Below are positions 1 to 10,127 of a stretch of DNA of 64,000 nucleotides, in pieces. A program made the position numbers and the translations under genes. The stretch spans positions 212,178-276,177 of the forward strand of contig NZ_SSCL01000005.1 of assembly GCF_005876955.1 (NCBI RefSeq), read 5' to 3'. Position 1 is the stretch's first letter, and every line of letters begins with the position of its first letter. This DNA comes from Sinomonas gamaensis. Lineage in GTDB: Bacteria; Actinomycetota; Actinomycetes; Actinomycetales; Micrococcaceae. The notes beneath the pieces are model-generated. The model ran no database searches. It was given only the letters and a program-made list of their open reading frames with translations, and had not been told where the DNA came from.

Positions 1-308
1 TGGCCGTCGGGCTGGCCCGCGCCGGAGACGTCGGTGCCGCCCGATACGGCCCCCTTGAGGTCCGCCACTCCCCCATTGACGCCGCTGTCGATGACGGCCA
101 CCGTGACGCCAGCCCCCTGCGACACGCTCCATGCCTTGTCGATCCCGTATTCAGAGATCCAGTACTCGGCGTCGCGGATGGTGTCCGCGTGCGCAGACGA
201 GGCCGGAGCAAGAAGAGCCAAGCAGGCGAGCGCCGCGCTTGTCAGGCACGCGAGGACGACGGCGGTCAGCCGCGCCGCCGTCGTGGGCGGGCTGTTGTGG
301 ACTCCCAT
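1..308 (-). CDS. S8 (subtilisin/mycosin-like) secreted serine protease, N-terminal part
   Basis: The reading frame starts at the ATG at 308 and runs off the left edge, so only about 102 residues are present. The first ~43 residues form a signal peptide: a short polar start, a long Ala/Leu/Val core and an Ala-His-Ala cleavage region. The mature part carries WISEYGIDKAW and then VAVIDSGV, whose Asp is the first member of the subtilase Asp-His-Ser triad; the other two lie outside the window. It begins 3 bp after the ppx stop codon on the same strand, so it is probably co-transcribed with ppx. The family is known to act as secreted or cell-wall proteases. The substrate, and whether it is a type VII mycosin, cannot be decided from this fragment. 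Confidence 0.85.
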   Translation of the reverse strand, partial: MGVHNSPPTTAARLTAVVLACLTSAALACLALLAPASSAHADTIRDAEYWISEYGIDKAWSVSQGAGVTVAVIDSGVNGGVADLKGAVSGGTDVSGAGQPDG

Positions 309-311
309 GCC

Positions 312-1277
312 TCAGCTCGCGGCGCGGTCGAGCGTGCTCAGCGCGATGCCATCCAGGATGTCGTGCTCGCTCGTGATGGCGGTCGTGATCCGGCCTTCCG
401 TCACGTCGGCGAGGCGATCGACGATCCTCCTCCACACGAGCGCCCCCGCTCCGATGACGTCGGCGCGGCCGGGGTGCATATAGGGGAGGTCCTTGCGGGC
501 AGAGCGACTCATGGCGAGGAGCGACGCGCACGCCGACTCCACCTCGAGGAGCGGGAGCTCAGCGCCGTGGATGCGATCGGGCTGGTAGGAGGGCAGCGCC
601 AGCGCGTGGGCTGTGATTGTGGTGATCGAGCCTGCGACGCCAATGACGGCCGTCGCCTGGGCGAGCGGCACCTCGGCGAGGGCCTCATCAATGCCGCGGT
701 CGACGTCGTCCTCCGCCTCGGCGATCTCGCTCGCCGTCGGCGGGTCGGTGCGGAGGTGGCGTTCGGTGAGCCGGACGGAACCGATGTCCACCGAGCGGGC
801 GGCGATGACACCAGCTGCATCGCCCAGCACGAACTCGGTGCTGCCGCCTCCGAGATCGACGACGACAACGGGTTTGCCAGCTGAGAGGGGAAGAACGCTG
901 GCGGCGCCGGCGAAGCTGAGCGCCGCTTCCTCGGCTCCCGGGACGACCTCGGGTTCGACGCCGAGCCGAGACCGGATGCCGTCGACGAACACGTCCCGGT
1001 TGCGCGCATCCCGCGTAGCACTCGTCGCAACGAAGCGGACGCGCTCGGCGCCGAGGCTCCGGATGGTCGCCGCATACTCGTCGACGGCCGCGAAGGTGCG
1101 CTCCAGCGCCTCCGCCGCGAGGAGGCCGGTGGCGTCAACCCCTTGTCCGAGCCGCACAATGCGCATCTCGCGGTGCACGTCGGTCAGGCGTTGAGGACGT
1201 CCGGACTGGCCATCGTCTGAGTCGGCGACGAGGAGACGGATGGAATTCGTCCCGCAGTCGATCCCGGCAACCCTCAC
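312..1277 (-). CDS. ppx: Ppx/GppA exopolyphosphatase
   Basis: A 321-residue member of the ASKHA-fold Ppx/GppA family, which removes terminal phosphate from inorganic polyphosphate or pppGpp. The N terminus has the phosphate-1 loop (GIDCGTNSIRLLVAD) and there is a second nucleotide/phosphate loop, VVDLGGGSTEFVLG, near residue 130. I chose the GTG at 1277 because it has an AGGGGGAG ribosome binding site and overlaps the DUF501 stop by 4 bp (GTGA); longer frames upstream are only DUF501 read in another frame. It is the short, single-module form typical of actinobacteria. It sits in the eno/FtsB/DUF501 run, an order known from Micrococcaceae. Choice between polyphosphate and pppGpp as substrate is not decidable here. 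Confidence 0.93.
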   Translation of the reverse strand: MRVAGIDCGTNSIRLLVADSDDGQSGRPQRLTDVHREMRIVRLGQGVDATGLLAAEALERTFAAVDEYAATIRSLGAERVRFVATSATRDARNRDVFVDGIRSRLGVEPEVVPGAEEAALSFAGAASVLPLSAGKPVVVVDLGGGSTEFVLGDAAGVIAARSVDIGSVRLTERHLRTDPPTASEIAEAEDDVDRGIDEALAEVPLAQATAVIGVAGSITTITAHALALPSYQPDRIHGAELPLLEVESACASLLAMSRSARKDLPYMHPGRADVIGAGALVWRRIVDRLADVTEGRITTAITSEHDILDGIALSTLDRAAS

Positions 1278-1945
1278 GCGCTCTCCCCCTGTGCTTCGGC
1301 TGCTGTCCCTGTTCCCTCGGCCGGTCGATTCCGGACCGGGGCTGGCCGACCCGTGATCGACGGCAGCCCTTGAGGTCCGTGGCGGCTCAGATCCCTGCTC
1401 GGGACGGGGGCCTCGGCGTCCCAGGCACCAGCGCAGTAGCAGCGATCGGCGGTCCACCATTCCGCGATGGCCTCGATGGCCTCGTCGCCGAGCGGGTTCG
1501 CGCCCACGCCCATGGCAAGCGACTGGCCCACCAGGACGTGGAGGCACTTCACACGGTCGGGCATCCCCCCGGCTGACACTCCGTCGATCTCCGGGACCGG
1601 ACCGGTTCCTGCGCGTTCGCCAATGCGCCGGCGCTCTGCGAGGTAGGCCTCATGGGCGGCGCGGTAAGCGCTGGCTAGTTCCGCATCATCGGCGAGCCGG
1701 GCATTCATCTCGTTCATCAGGCCGGCCGCCTCGAGGCGCGACACGGCGGAGGTCACAACCGGGTGGGTGAGGTAGAACGTCGTGGGGAACGGCGTGCCGT
1801 TCGAGAGACGCGGAGCGGTGGCTGCGACCAGCGGGTTCCCGCACACGCAGCGAGCGGGAATCTCGACGACGTCCCGCGCCGGACGGCCAAGTTGGCGACT
1901 GATGACCTCGAGGTCTTCGGGGGTCACAGCGGTCGAGTCTGTCAC
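1274..1945 (-). CDS. DUF501 domain protein
   Basis: A 223-residue protein of the actinobacterial DUF501 family, of unknown biochemical function. Recognisable features are LEVISRQLGRPARDV near the start, an ARCVCGNPLV motif followed by PFPTTFYLTHP, and a Cys-containing CLHVLVGQSLAMG segment with a WWTADRCYC region toward the end. The GTG start at 1945 is preceded by AAAGGA at good spacing. It lies 34 bp after the FtsB-like gene and overlaps ppx by 4 bp, so the three form an operon. Conserved cysteines suggest metal binding or redox activity, but that is inference. The last ~35 residues are Pro/Arg-rich and look disordered. Confidence 0.88.
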   Translation of the reverse strand: MTDSTAVTPEDLEVISRQLGRPARDVVEIPARCVCGNPLVAATAPRLSNGTPFPTTFYLTHPVVTSAVSRLEAAGLMNEMNARLADDAELASAYRAAHEAYLAERRRIGERAGTGPVPEIDGVSAGGMPDRVKCLHVLVGQSLAMGVGANPLGDEAIEAIAEWWTADRCYCAGAWDAEAPVPSRDLSRHGPQGLPSITGRPAPVRNRPAEGTGTAAEAQGESA

Positions 1946-1979
1946 GATGTCCTTTCTCAGGGTGCGCCGGGTCGCGGGC

Positions 1980-2627
1980 TCACTCCGTCCCGGCGCGGCG
2001 CACGGCGTCCCAGAGGGCTTGGGTCCACGGGACGCCCGACGAGGTCGATCCGGTGCCGGAGGCCCCCGACGTTCTGCTGGGTGAGGACGACGTGCCGTCG
2101 TCACCGAAGACCCAGTAGGACGTCTCGCCCGGCATGACCATGTTAATCCGGTCCCGGGCCTGCTGCTGGATGTAGGCAGGATCCTGCCACCGGGAGATCT
2201 GCGTCTTGAGGTTCGCCTGGTCGTTCTGCTTGGCCGCGATGTCGGCCTGGATCGACTGGATCTCGGCGCGCTGGCTGAAGAACACGCGAACCGTGGGGGC
2301 GAGCATGATCGTGACGGCAACGAGCACCAGGATGAGGGCGAAGATGCGGCCCGAGAAGGCACGCGCCGGAACCGGCCCATCATCCAGGCTCGGCGGGGCC
2401 ACGCGGCTGGCGGCGGACGGCCGAGTCTTGACGGACGCACCAGTCTTCCGCGAATCCCGCGAGGAATGCGTCGGGGCGGCCGACGGCGCTGGCCGTCTCG
2501 CCGCCGTCGAGCGTGGCGCTGTGCTTGGCTCGGCCTCCGGTTGAGCTGAGCGGGGAGATGAGTGGGATGCTGCCGAAGAACCGCCTGCCCGGGCGGCCCG
2601 TGGAACTGATGGGCGTCGCGTAGCCAT
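1980..2627 (-). CDS. FtsB/DivIC-like septum formation initiator
   Basis: A 215-residue bitopic membrane protein. Residues 1-90 are a Ser/Pro/Arg/Ala-rich cytoplasmic tail, residues ~94-115 a single transmembrane helix (FALILVLVAVTIMLAP), and residues ~117-150 a coiled coil (QRAEIQSIQADIAAKQND). This is followed by the family signature around ARDRINMVMPGE. The family is known to connect FtsL and FtsQ in the divisome. A Ser/Thr/Gly-rich tail of about 40 residues follows the domain. It sits directly downstream of eno, the usual place of divIC-type genes in Gram-positives, and upstream of DUF501 and ppx. Confidence 0.9.
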   Translation of the reverse strand: MATRRPSVPRAARAGGSSAASHSSPRSAQPEAEPSTAPRSTAARRPAPSAAPTHSSRDSRKTGASVKTRPSAASRVAPPSLDDGPVPARAFSGRIFALILVLVAVTIMLAPTVRVFFSQRAEIQSIQADIAAKQNDQANLKTQISRWQDPAYIQQQARDRINMVMPGETSYWVFGDDGTSSSPSRTSGASGTGSTSSGVPWTQALWDAVRRAGTE

Positions 2628-2647
2628 GGGTCTCCCTTCAAACGTCA

Positions 2648-2683
2648 GCGGCGGCCATGGTCTCGTTCAACCATAGCCGCCGC
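2648..2683 (-). terminator. Hairpin terminator after eno
   Basis: A 13-bp stem (2648-2660 with 2671-2683, one mismatch) with a 10-nt loop lies 30 bp past the eno stop and just before the FtsB-like start. There is no strong U-tract, as is usual in high-GC actinobacteria. It may only reduce read-through into the division gene. Confidence 0.6.
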
Positions 2684-2713
2684 CGGAACGAATCCGCGGG
2701 ATGCCCTGCCGGG

Positions 2714-4051
<1,338 letters not shown>

Positions 4052-4142
4052 TTACACGCGGATGACCTCGGTGTCACCCACAGCCTAGTGGTCGCAGGGG
4101 AAGCTTGCGACACTGTGACTCGCTTGGCCCCTGCGCCGGGGC

Positions 4143-4856
4143 TTATGACGGCATGCGGCGGACCGCCGAGCGGAGGGCCCGCTCCGGATCCAGTCCCTTC
4201 GCCCGTGCCGCGCGGACAACCTCGAGGAGCAACTGCCCGAGTTCGTCCTCGTCCCCAAACCTCGCCGAGATCGGGTGGTGTGGGGCCGAGATCGGCTCAC
4301 TCGTTGCAGCGTGCGGCACACCGTTCAAAGCACGACGCCGTTCAGCCCGCCCGATTGCCTTGTCGGCCAGCGCCAAGGCCGGCAGGTGCCGCGGAAGGCC
4401 TTCAACGCCGTCGTCGGCTGCCCTCCCCGCCGGCAGCACGTCGTCGCGCTCCGCCGCGGAGGCGCGCTCAGCCTTCTCCTCCGCCTTCGCCGCGTCCCAC
4501 GAGGCGATGATCTCCTCGACGGTCGCGGGGAAGCTCGGCTGAAGGCCGCCGTCGGCAGTGAAGACGTGGCGGTTGCGGCGCACCATCTTGGCGGTCAGCG
4601 CCTCGGCGACGGAATCCAAATCGAACGCACCTCGTTCACGCGCAATCTCGGAATGCAGCACCACCTGCAGGAGAACATCGGCGAGCTCGCCCTTCAGCTC
4701 CTCCTCGGGGTGCCCGTCCTCAATGGCCTCGACCAGCTCGTACGACTCCTCGACGAGGTACTCCACGAGGGAGGCGTGGGTGAGCGCGGCTGTCCAGAGG
4801 CAATGCTCCCGCAGGAGCCGGACCACCTCCACGAGGCGGTCGACGGCGGCACTCAC
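4143..4856 (-). CDS. mazG: MazG nucleoside triphosphate pyrophosphohydrolase
   Basis: A 237-residue protein whose N-terminal ~110 residues are a MazG domain, with the Mg-binding EExxE...ExxD pattern in EESYELVEAIEDGHPEEELKGELADVL. MazG hydrolyses (d)NTPs to NMPs and pyrophosphate and is a house-cleaning enzyme. The GTG start at 4856 has GGGAGG just upstream. The C-terminal half is divergent (DDVLPAGRAADDGVEGLPRH) and ends with a second, shorter helical segment. It follows add by 20 bp and probably belongs to the DedA-add-mazG transcript. Substrate preference cannot be read from the sequence. Confidence 0.9.
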   Translation of the reverse strand: MSAAVDRLVEVVRLLREHCLWTAALTHASLVEYLVEESYELVEAIEDGHPEEELKGELADVLLQVVLHSEIARERGAFDLDSVAEALTAKMVRRNRHVFTADGGLQPSFPATVEEIIASWDAAKAEEKAERASAAERDDVLPAGRAADDGVEGLPRHLPALALADKAIGRAERRRALNGVPHAATSEPISAPHHPISARFGDEDELGQLLLEVVRAARAKGLDPERALRSAVRRMPS

Positions 4857-4876
4857 CCCAGATCCTCCCGGAACCG

Positions 4877-6019
4877 CTACGCGCCGAGGTTCGCGTACGC
4901 CTCATTGATGTACTCGACGAGGTCCTCACGGTCCTCGAGCGGCAGGAACGCAGCCTCGGCCGCGTTGAGCGTCAGCTCCAGGAGGTCGTCGAGGTCGTAG
5001 TCGAAGGCCTCGACCAGGAGCTCGAACTCGTCGGTGAGCGTCACGCCGCTCATGAGGCGGTTGTCCGTGTTCACCGTGACCTTGAAGCCAAGTTCATAGA
5101 GCATGTCGATCGGGTGGTCGAGGATGTCCTCGCCCCAGCGCGCGATCGCGCCGGTCTGGAGGTTCGACGACGGGCAGATCTCGAGCGTGATGCCACGGTC
5201 GCGGACCCAGGCGGCAAGCTCCCCGAGGCTCACGTCGAGAATCGGCACGCCGTCCTCGTCGACCTCCCCGGAGTCGTCGACAGCGATGTCCTCCGCGATA
5301 CGCACGCCATGGCCGAGCCGGAGCGCGCGGCCATCCACGAGCGCCGACTGGATGCTCTCGAGCCCGGCGGCCTCTCCCGCGTGGACCGTGGCCGGGAAGT
5401 TGTGGCGTGCCAGATAGGTGAACGCATCGGCAAAGCGGGATGCCGGGAAGCCGTCTTCGGCCCCCGCGATGTCGAACCCGACGGCGCCACGGTCCCGCTG
5501 CCGCACGGCGAGCTCCGCGATCTCCTGCGCGCGATCGGCGTGGCGCATAGCCGTGATGAGCTGGCCGACGGCGATCACTCGGCCCGTCTCCTCGACCCTT
5601 GCGACGCCCTCCTCGATCCCGGCCTGGACCGCCTCGACCGCCTGGTCGAGGGTGAGGCCTCGGGTCAGATGCTGTTCGGGCGCCCAGCGCACTTCGCCGT
5701 ACACCACGCCGTCGTCGGCGAGATCCTCGACGAACTCCCGCGCGATGCGCCGCAGCGCGGGCTCCGTCTGCATCACGGCGATCGTGTGGTCGAACGTCTC
5801 GAGATAGCGGGGAAGCGACCCCGAGTCGGCGGATTCGCGGAACCACTGGGCGAGCGCCACGGGATCGGTGGACGGCAGGTCATGTCCGATCTCCGCCGCG
5901 AGCTCGATGATCGTCGCCGGGCGCAGTCCGCCGTCGAGATGGTCGTGCAGGGAAACCTTGGGGAGGGAGCGCAGGTCGAAGGTCAGGTCGGGGGCAGCGT
6001 CGATGATCGGCTCAGTCAC
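4877..6019 (-). CDS. add: Adenosine deaminase
   Basis: A 380-residue metal-dependent amidohydrolase converting adenosine or deoxyadenosine to inosine. It shows the zinc site KVSLHDHLDGGLRP, the catalytic Glu in TVHAGEAAG, LRLGHGVRI, and the metal Asp with SSNLQTGA and TVNTDNR toward the C terminus. The GTG start at 6019 overlaps the DedA stop by 8 bp, so the two are translationally coupled. Together with cdd and deoA immediately upstream it completes a nucleoside salvage set fed by the BmpA-type ABC transporter. Length is typical for bacterial Add. Confidence 0.96.
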   Translation of the reverse strand: MTEPIIDAAPDLTFDLRSLPKVSLHDHLDGGLRPATIIELAAEIGHDLPSTDPVALAQWFRESADSGSLPRYLETFDHTIAVMQTEPALRRIAREFVEDLADDGVVYGEVRWAPEQHLTRGLTLDQAVEAVQAGIEEGVARVEETGRVIAVGQLITAMRHADRAQEIAELAVRQRDRGAVGFDIAGAEDGFPASRFADAFTYLARHNFPATVHAGEAAGLESIQSALVDGRALRLGHGVRIAEDIAVDDSGEVDEDGVPILDVSLGELAAWVRDRGITLEICPSSNLQTGAIARWGEDILDHPIDMLYELGFKVTVNTDNRLMSGVTLTDEFELLVEAFDYDLDDLLELTLNAAEAAFLPLEDREDLVEYINEAYANLGA

Positions 6020-6785
6020 GGTCCAACTCTAGGGAAGGGCCGTGGTGCGCACCAGTTGGCGGGGTGGAGGCCTCCGGGTGCGGTGCGTAGTCGTCCGGTG
6101 CGGCGTCTTCCGGGTGGAGGATGAGGTGGGCCCGGTGCGCCATGGCGGCCCGCTGGGCCGCCCGCTCGGCGTCCTTCGCATCGCGCCAGCGGTGGAAGAC
6201 CGTGATCACATGGTCCAGGATGACGCCGAGGACCAGCGCGAAGACCACGGCAACCACAACGCTCAGGAGCGGGTTGTGGTGCAGCCAGGGGAACGAGCTC
6301 GCGAGGAGGCCCACCCCGAGGGAATAGGCCACCCAGGTGAGGCACGCGAACGCATCCAGCCAGAAGAAGGTGCGGTGGCGGAACCGCGTGGACCCTGCGA
6401 CGTAGTTGACCGCCACGCGCCCCCAAGGGATGTAGCGCGCGGTGAAGATCAGGACGGCGCCGCGCTTGTCCAGCTCGTGGCGTGCCCATCCGAAGACCTT
6501 CTGCACCTTGGCACGGCGCATCCATTTCCAGCGGTCAGTGCCGATCCGCCGCCCCAAGAGGTAGGCCACGTTGTCGCCGGCAATCGCCCCGATGAGCGCA
6601 GTTCCCCCGAGGATCCACAGATTCGGTTCTCCGCTGTGACGCCAGTAGGCTGCAAGGGCGACGATGAGCGTCTCGCTGGGGGCGATCATCGCGAACCCGT
6701 CGATGAAGAAGAAAACGAGCAGGATCGGGTAGATCCACCATTGGCCAGCGGCATGCAGAATCGCGTGGTCGATGACGTCCAGCAT
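6012..6785 (-). CDS. DedA family membrane protein
   Basis: A 257-residue inner-membrane protein with five or six hydrophobic segments. The family core is visible: FFFIDGFAMIAPSE in the first re-entrant region, GDNVAYLLGRRIG, and FTARYIPWGRVAVNYVAG, where GR-P and the basic residues are conserved in DedA/Tvp38 proteins. Several DedA members are known to work as lipid flippases such as undecaprenyl-phosphate recyclers. The C terminus (from ~200) is a basic, His-rich cytoplasmic tail. It overlaps add by 8 bp, but a hairpin and 129 bp separate it from deoA, so it may have its own promoter. Confidence 0.9.
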   Translation of the reverse strand: MLDVIDHAILHAAGQWWIYPILLVFFFIDGFAMIAPSETLIVALAAYWRHSGEPNLWILGGTALIGAIAGDNVAYLLGRRIGTDRWKWMRRAKVQKVFGWARHELDKRGAVLIFTARYIPWGRVAVNYVAGSTRFRHRTFFWLDAFACLTWVAYSLGVGLLASSFPWLHHNPLLSVVVAVVFALVLGVILDHVITVFHRWRDAKDAERAAQRAAMAHRAHLILHPEDAAPDDYAPHPEASTPPTGAHHGPSLELDRD

Positions 6786-6870
6786 GCGGTGGTGCTCCTT
6801 GCGCGGTGGGCCTCAATTCAGTGTCGCATGCCTCGGTACATGCTGCCATCCGCAGGAGTGGTTTTCTGCG

Positions 6871-6897
6871 TAGCGGTGCTGTCCCCTGACACCGCTA
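6871..6897 (-). terminator. Possible terminator after deoA
   Basis: An 8-bp inverted repeat (TAGCGGTG at 6871 and CACCGCTA at 6890) lies 18 bp beyond the deoA stop and before DedA. It is the only strong hairpin in this gap and would end the nucleoside operon. A U-run is missing. Confidence 0.45.
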
Positions 6898-6914
6898 AGG
6901 TCTATTTCAGATTG

Positions 6915-8246
6915 TCATGCGATTCGGTCGATGACAAGACGTTGGGCCGGACGCGAACCCGCAGGTGCGATCACCGCAGCGTCTTGCACGGCTTCCCTCG
7001 CTCTCCCGAAGCGCTCCGGAGTGTCAGTGAGCAGGGTCATCAGCGGTTCTCCCGCCCGCACGAACGCCCCCGGCTTGGCGTGCAGCCGCACGCCCGCCCC
7101 AGCCTGCACCGGGTCCTCCTTGCGGGCCCGGCCAGCCCCGAGCCGCCAGGCTGCAACACCGATCTTCAGGGCATCGAGTTCCACCAGCACGCCGTCGGCG
7201 GCGGCGTACACCACCTCGGACTCCTTCGCCCTCGGCATCGAGGCGTCAGGGTCTCCGCCCTGAGCCGCGATCATCCTCCGCCACACATCCATCGCGCGGC
7301 CGTCCTTGAGCGCCTGGGCCGGATCGGCGTCGTGCACACCGGCGCAGGCGAGCATCTCCTCGGCGAGCCGCACCGTGAGTTCCACGACGTCCTCCGGGCC
7401 TCCCCCGGCGAGAACCTCCAGCGTTTCCTCGACCTCGATCGCGTTGCCCACTGTCAACCCGAGCGGCGTCGCCATGTTCGTCAAGAGGGCCACCGTGTTG
7501 ACGCCGGCGTCTTTGCCCAGAGCGACCATGGTCTCAGCGAGCTCACGGGCCTGAGCCTCGTCCTTCATGAACGCGCCGGATCCCACCTTCACGTCGAGCA
7601 CGAGCGACCCCGTGCCCTCAGCGATCTTCTTGCTCATGATCGATGACGCGATGAGTGGGATCGCCTCGACCGTGCCCGTCACATCGCGCAGTGCGTAGAG
7701 CTTCTTGTCCGCGGGCGCGAGACCGCTGCCGGCAGCGCAGATGACGGCGCCGATGTCGCCGAGCTGGCTCAGCATCTCCTCGTTCGAGAGGGCGGCGCGC
7801 CACCCGGGGATCGACTCGAGCTTGTCGAGCGTGCCGCCCGTGTGCCCAAGGCCCCGGCCCGAGAGCTGCGGAACGGCGACCCCGAATGCCGCGACAAGCG
7901 GCGCCAGCGGAAGGGTGATCTTGTCCCCGACCCCGCCCGTGGAGTGCTTGTCCGCGGTGGGCCGTGGGTGGCCATTCGCCCCGCGGAGCCCGGAGAAGTC
8001 CAGCCGCTCCCCCGAGGCGATCATCGCTGCAGTCCAGCGGGCCGTCTCGCGATGGGTCATGCCGTTGAGCAGGATTGCCATGGCCAGTGCAGACATCTGC
8101 TCATCTGCAACGACACCACGGGTGTACGCGTCCACCACCCAGTCGATCTGGGCGTCCGAGAGTTCGTGGCGGTCGCGCTTGGTCCGGATCACATCGACGG
8201 CGTCAAAGGGCTCGCCGCTCGGGCTTCCGGTCGACTGGGCGCTCAC
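6915..8246 (-). CDS. deoA: Thymidine phosphorylase
   Basis: A 443-residue member of the class II nucleoside phosphorylases, splitting thymidine or deoxyuridine with phosphate into base and deoxyribose-1-phosphate. The signature KHSTGGVGDK near residue 95, SGRGLGHTGGTLDK, the SSIMSKKIAEGT loop and LDVKVGSGAFMK are all present. The GTG start at 8246 overlaps the cdd stop by 4 bp. As the last gene of the BmpA-ABC-cdd operon it acts directly on the imported and deaminated pyrimidine nucleosides. Length and motif order are typical; pyrimidine-nucleoside phosphorylase with broader specificity is the alternative. Confidence 0.95.
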   Translation of the reverse strand: MSAQSTGSPSGEPFDAVDVIRTKRDRHELSDAQIDWVVDAYTRGVVADEQMSALAMAILLNGMTHRETARWTAAMIASGERLDFSGLRGANGHPRPTADKHSTGGVGDKITLPLAPLVAAFGVAVPQLSGRGLGHTGGTLDKLESIPGWRAALSNEEMLSQLGDIGAVICAAGSGLAPADKKLYALRDVTGTVEAIPLIASSIMSKKIAEGTGSLVLDVKVGSGAFMKDEAQARELAETMVALGKDAGVNTVALLTNMATPLGLTVGNAIEVEETLEVLAGGGPEDVVELTVRLAEEMLACAGVHDADPAQALKDGRAMDVWRRMIAAQGGDPDASMPRAKESEVVYAAADGVLVELDALKIGVAAWRLGAGRARKEDPVQAGAGVRLHAKPGAFVRAGEPLMTLLTDTPERFGRAREAVQDAAVIAPAGSRPAQRLVIDRIA

Positions 8247-8680
8247 AGGAAGCCCTTCGATTCGTCCTCGAGGTTCTCAGGCCCGAAAGCATCGGGCAGC
8301 ACGTCCTCCATGGAGCGGACGCCGCGCGTCGTCATGACCTCCATGCCCGGCCCCCGGAATTCGTAGAGGAGCTGGCGGCAGCGCCCACACGGCATGAGAG
8401 CGTTCCCCTCGCCGTCAACGCACGTGAAGGCCCTGATGCGCCCGCCTCCGCTCATCTGGATCTGGCCGACGAGGGTGCACTCGGCGCAGAGGGTGAGGCC
8501 GTAGGAAGCGTTCTCGACGTTGCAGCCGGACACCGTCCGGCCATCGTCGAGGAGAGCCGCGGCCCCCACGGGAAAGCGCGAATACGGCGCGTAGGCACGC
8601 CGCATGGCCGACCGCGCGAGATCCGCGAGCAGCTCCCAGTCGACAGCCTGTCTGCTGGCGACCGTCTCAGCCCTTGACAT
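8243..8680 (-). CDS. cdd: Cytidine deaminase
   Basis: A 145-residue zinc enzyme converting cytidine and deoxycytidine to uridine forms. The zinc ligands and catalytic Glu are in TLCAECTLV and MPCGRCRQLLYEF (C-A-E and P-C-x-x-C), the three-cysteine arrangement of the small homotetrameric class. NVENASYGLTLCAE is the standard substrate-binding segment. The ATG at 8680 lies inside the last 14 bp of the upstream permease gene, showing tight coupling, and its stop overlaps deoA by 4 bp. Confidence 0.96.
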   Translation of the reverse strand: MSRAETVASRQAVDWELLADLARSAMRRAYAPYSRFPVGAAALLDDGRTVSGCNVENASYGLTLCAECTLVGQIQMSGGGRIRAFTCVDGEGNALMPCGRCRQLLYEFRGPGMEVMTTRGVRSMEDVLPDAFGPENLEDESKGFL

Positions 8681-10127
8681 AGGGAATACCTTCCATCGCT
8701 GGCGGACGCGAACGGCCCACGAGTCCCGCGACGGCGAAGACCGTCACGACATACGGGAGCATGGCCATGAACTGGCTCGGAACAGGCGAGCCAATGATCG
8801 TGATGACGCTCTGCAGGTTATCGGCAAAGCCGAAGAGGAGCGAGGCGAGGAACGCCCCAATGGGGTTCCAGCGGCCGAAGATGAGCGCTGCGAGCGCGAT
8901 GTACCCGCGACCGGCCGACATTTCCTTGCTGAACGCGTCGACGGCCACGAGGGTGAAGAACGAGCCGCCGATGCCGGCGACCGCTCCTCCGATGACGGTG
9001 TTCCAGAACCGCGTGCGATTGACGTTCACACCGAGGGTGTCCGCGGCCTGCGGGTGTTCGCCGACTGCCCTGACCCGAAGTCCCCAGCGTGTGTGGAAGA
9101 GGCCTACGTACACGACGATCACGGCGACGTACATGAGGTATCCGACGAGCGACTGCCGGAACAGGATGGGCCCGATGAGCGGGACGTCGGCCAGGACAGG
9201 AATCTCGATGCTGCTGAGGTGCGGAGGCTTGTTGAGGCCCTCCGGGTTGGCGGTGAGCAGCGTGGAGAAGAGGAAGTTCGTGAGCCCGACCACGAGCACG
9301 TTCAGCACGACGCCGACGATGATCTGGTTCACGAGGTACTTGATGCTCACGACAGCGAGCACCAGAGAGACGAGAGCGCCGGCTATCGCGGCAGCCACAA
9401 GGCCCGCGTAGACGCTGTGGGTGACGGTAGCGCCCACGGCCGCAGAGAACGCGCCAATGAGAAGCTGACCCTCGATGGCAATGTTGACGATCCCCGAGCG
9501 CTCGCACAAGACCCCTGAAAGGGATCCGAACACGAGCGGGACTGCGAGGGTCACCGCTCCGGCGAGAAGTCCCGCAAGCGAGATGAATGGCGTTGCGTCA
9601 CGGCCTCCGGCGACGATCCAGACAAGGAACCCCACCACGAACGCCACCGCGAAGGCCGCAGCCGCCCAGGGTGGCAGCTTTCGGCCCCGCGGCGCGAGCC
9701 ACGCCGACCAGCCCGCGACCCCGAGCATCACGAGTGCGGCAATCCATCCGATCAGGGGTGAGCTCACCGTGATCACGGTGACTCCAGCCACACCGAGGAG
9801 GGCCAGCACAAGGACGACGACGGCGGCCGCCAGAGTGGGCGGGATCCACCTCTCGAGGGGCTTGCCGGTTCGACGGGCGCGGAACCAGACCGACCCGAGC
9901 CACCCCGCTGCCGCAAGCGCAACCACAAAGGCGAGCCACGCGGCGAGGACGGACGAGGCGCGTCCGCTGTCCACGATGCCGAATGCCGCGCTCTTCGAGC
10001 CCGCGAAGATGCCGAACATGACAGTTCCCGCAATGGCGAGGATTCCGAGGCCGATGGGAGCCTTCCAGCTCACCATCGCCCTGCTGGCTGGGGCGCTCTG
10101 CGCCGGCGCTGTGGCCAACGTGCTCAT
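8667..10127 (-). CDS. Nucleoside ABC transporter permease (YufQ/NupQ-like)
   Basis: A 486-residue membrane protein of the BPD_transp_2 family. It has about a dozen hydrophobic segments, including an extra N-terminal stretch of five or six helices (residues 20-190) before the usual core. Core landmarks are LCERSGIVNIAIEGQLLIGA and GENPQAAD-like RAVGEHPQAADTLGVNV with AGRGYIALAALIFGRWNP, standard in permeases for BmpA-type nucleoside systems. The ATG at 10127 overlaps the previous permease stop by 4 bp. The long N-terminal extension makes it about 170 residues longer than the Bacillus relatives. Confidence 0.9.
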   Translation of the reverse strand: MSTLATAPAQSAPASRAMVSWKAPIGLGILAIAGTVMFGIFAGSKSAAFGIVDSGRASSVLAAWLAFVVALAAAGWLGSVWFRARRTGKPLERWIPPTLAAAVVVLVLALLGVAGVTVITVSSPLIGWIAALVMLGVAGWSAWLAPRGRKLPPWAAAAFAVAFVVGFLVWIVAGGRDATPFISLAGLLAGAVTLAVPLVFGSLSGVLCERSGIVNIAIEGQLLIGAFSAAVGATVTHSVYAGLVAAAIAGALVSLVLAVVSIKYLVNQIIVGVVLNVLVVGLTNFLFSTLLTANPEGLNKPPHLSSIEIPVLADVPLIGPILFRQSLVGYLMYVAVIVVYVGLFHTRWGLRVRAVGEHPQAADTLGVNVNRTRFWNTVIGGAVAGIGGSFFTLVAVDAFSKEMSAGRGYIALAALIFGRWNPIGAFLASLLFGFADNLQSVITIIGSPVPSQFMAMLPYVVTVFAVAGLVGRSRPPAMEGIPYVKG

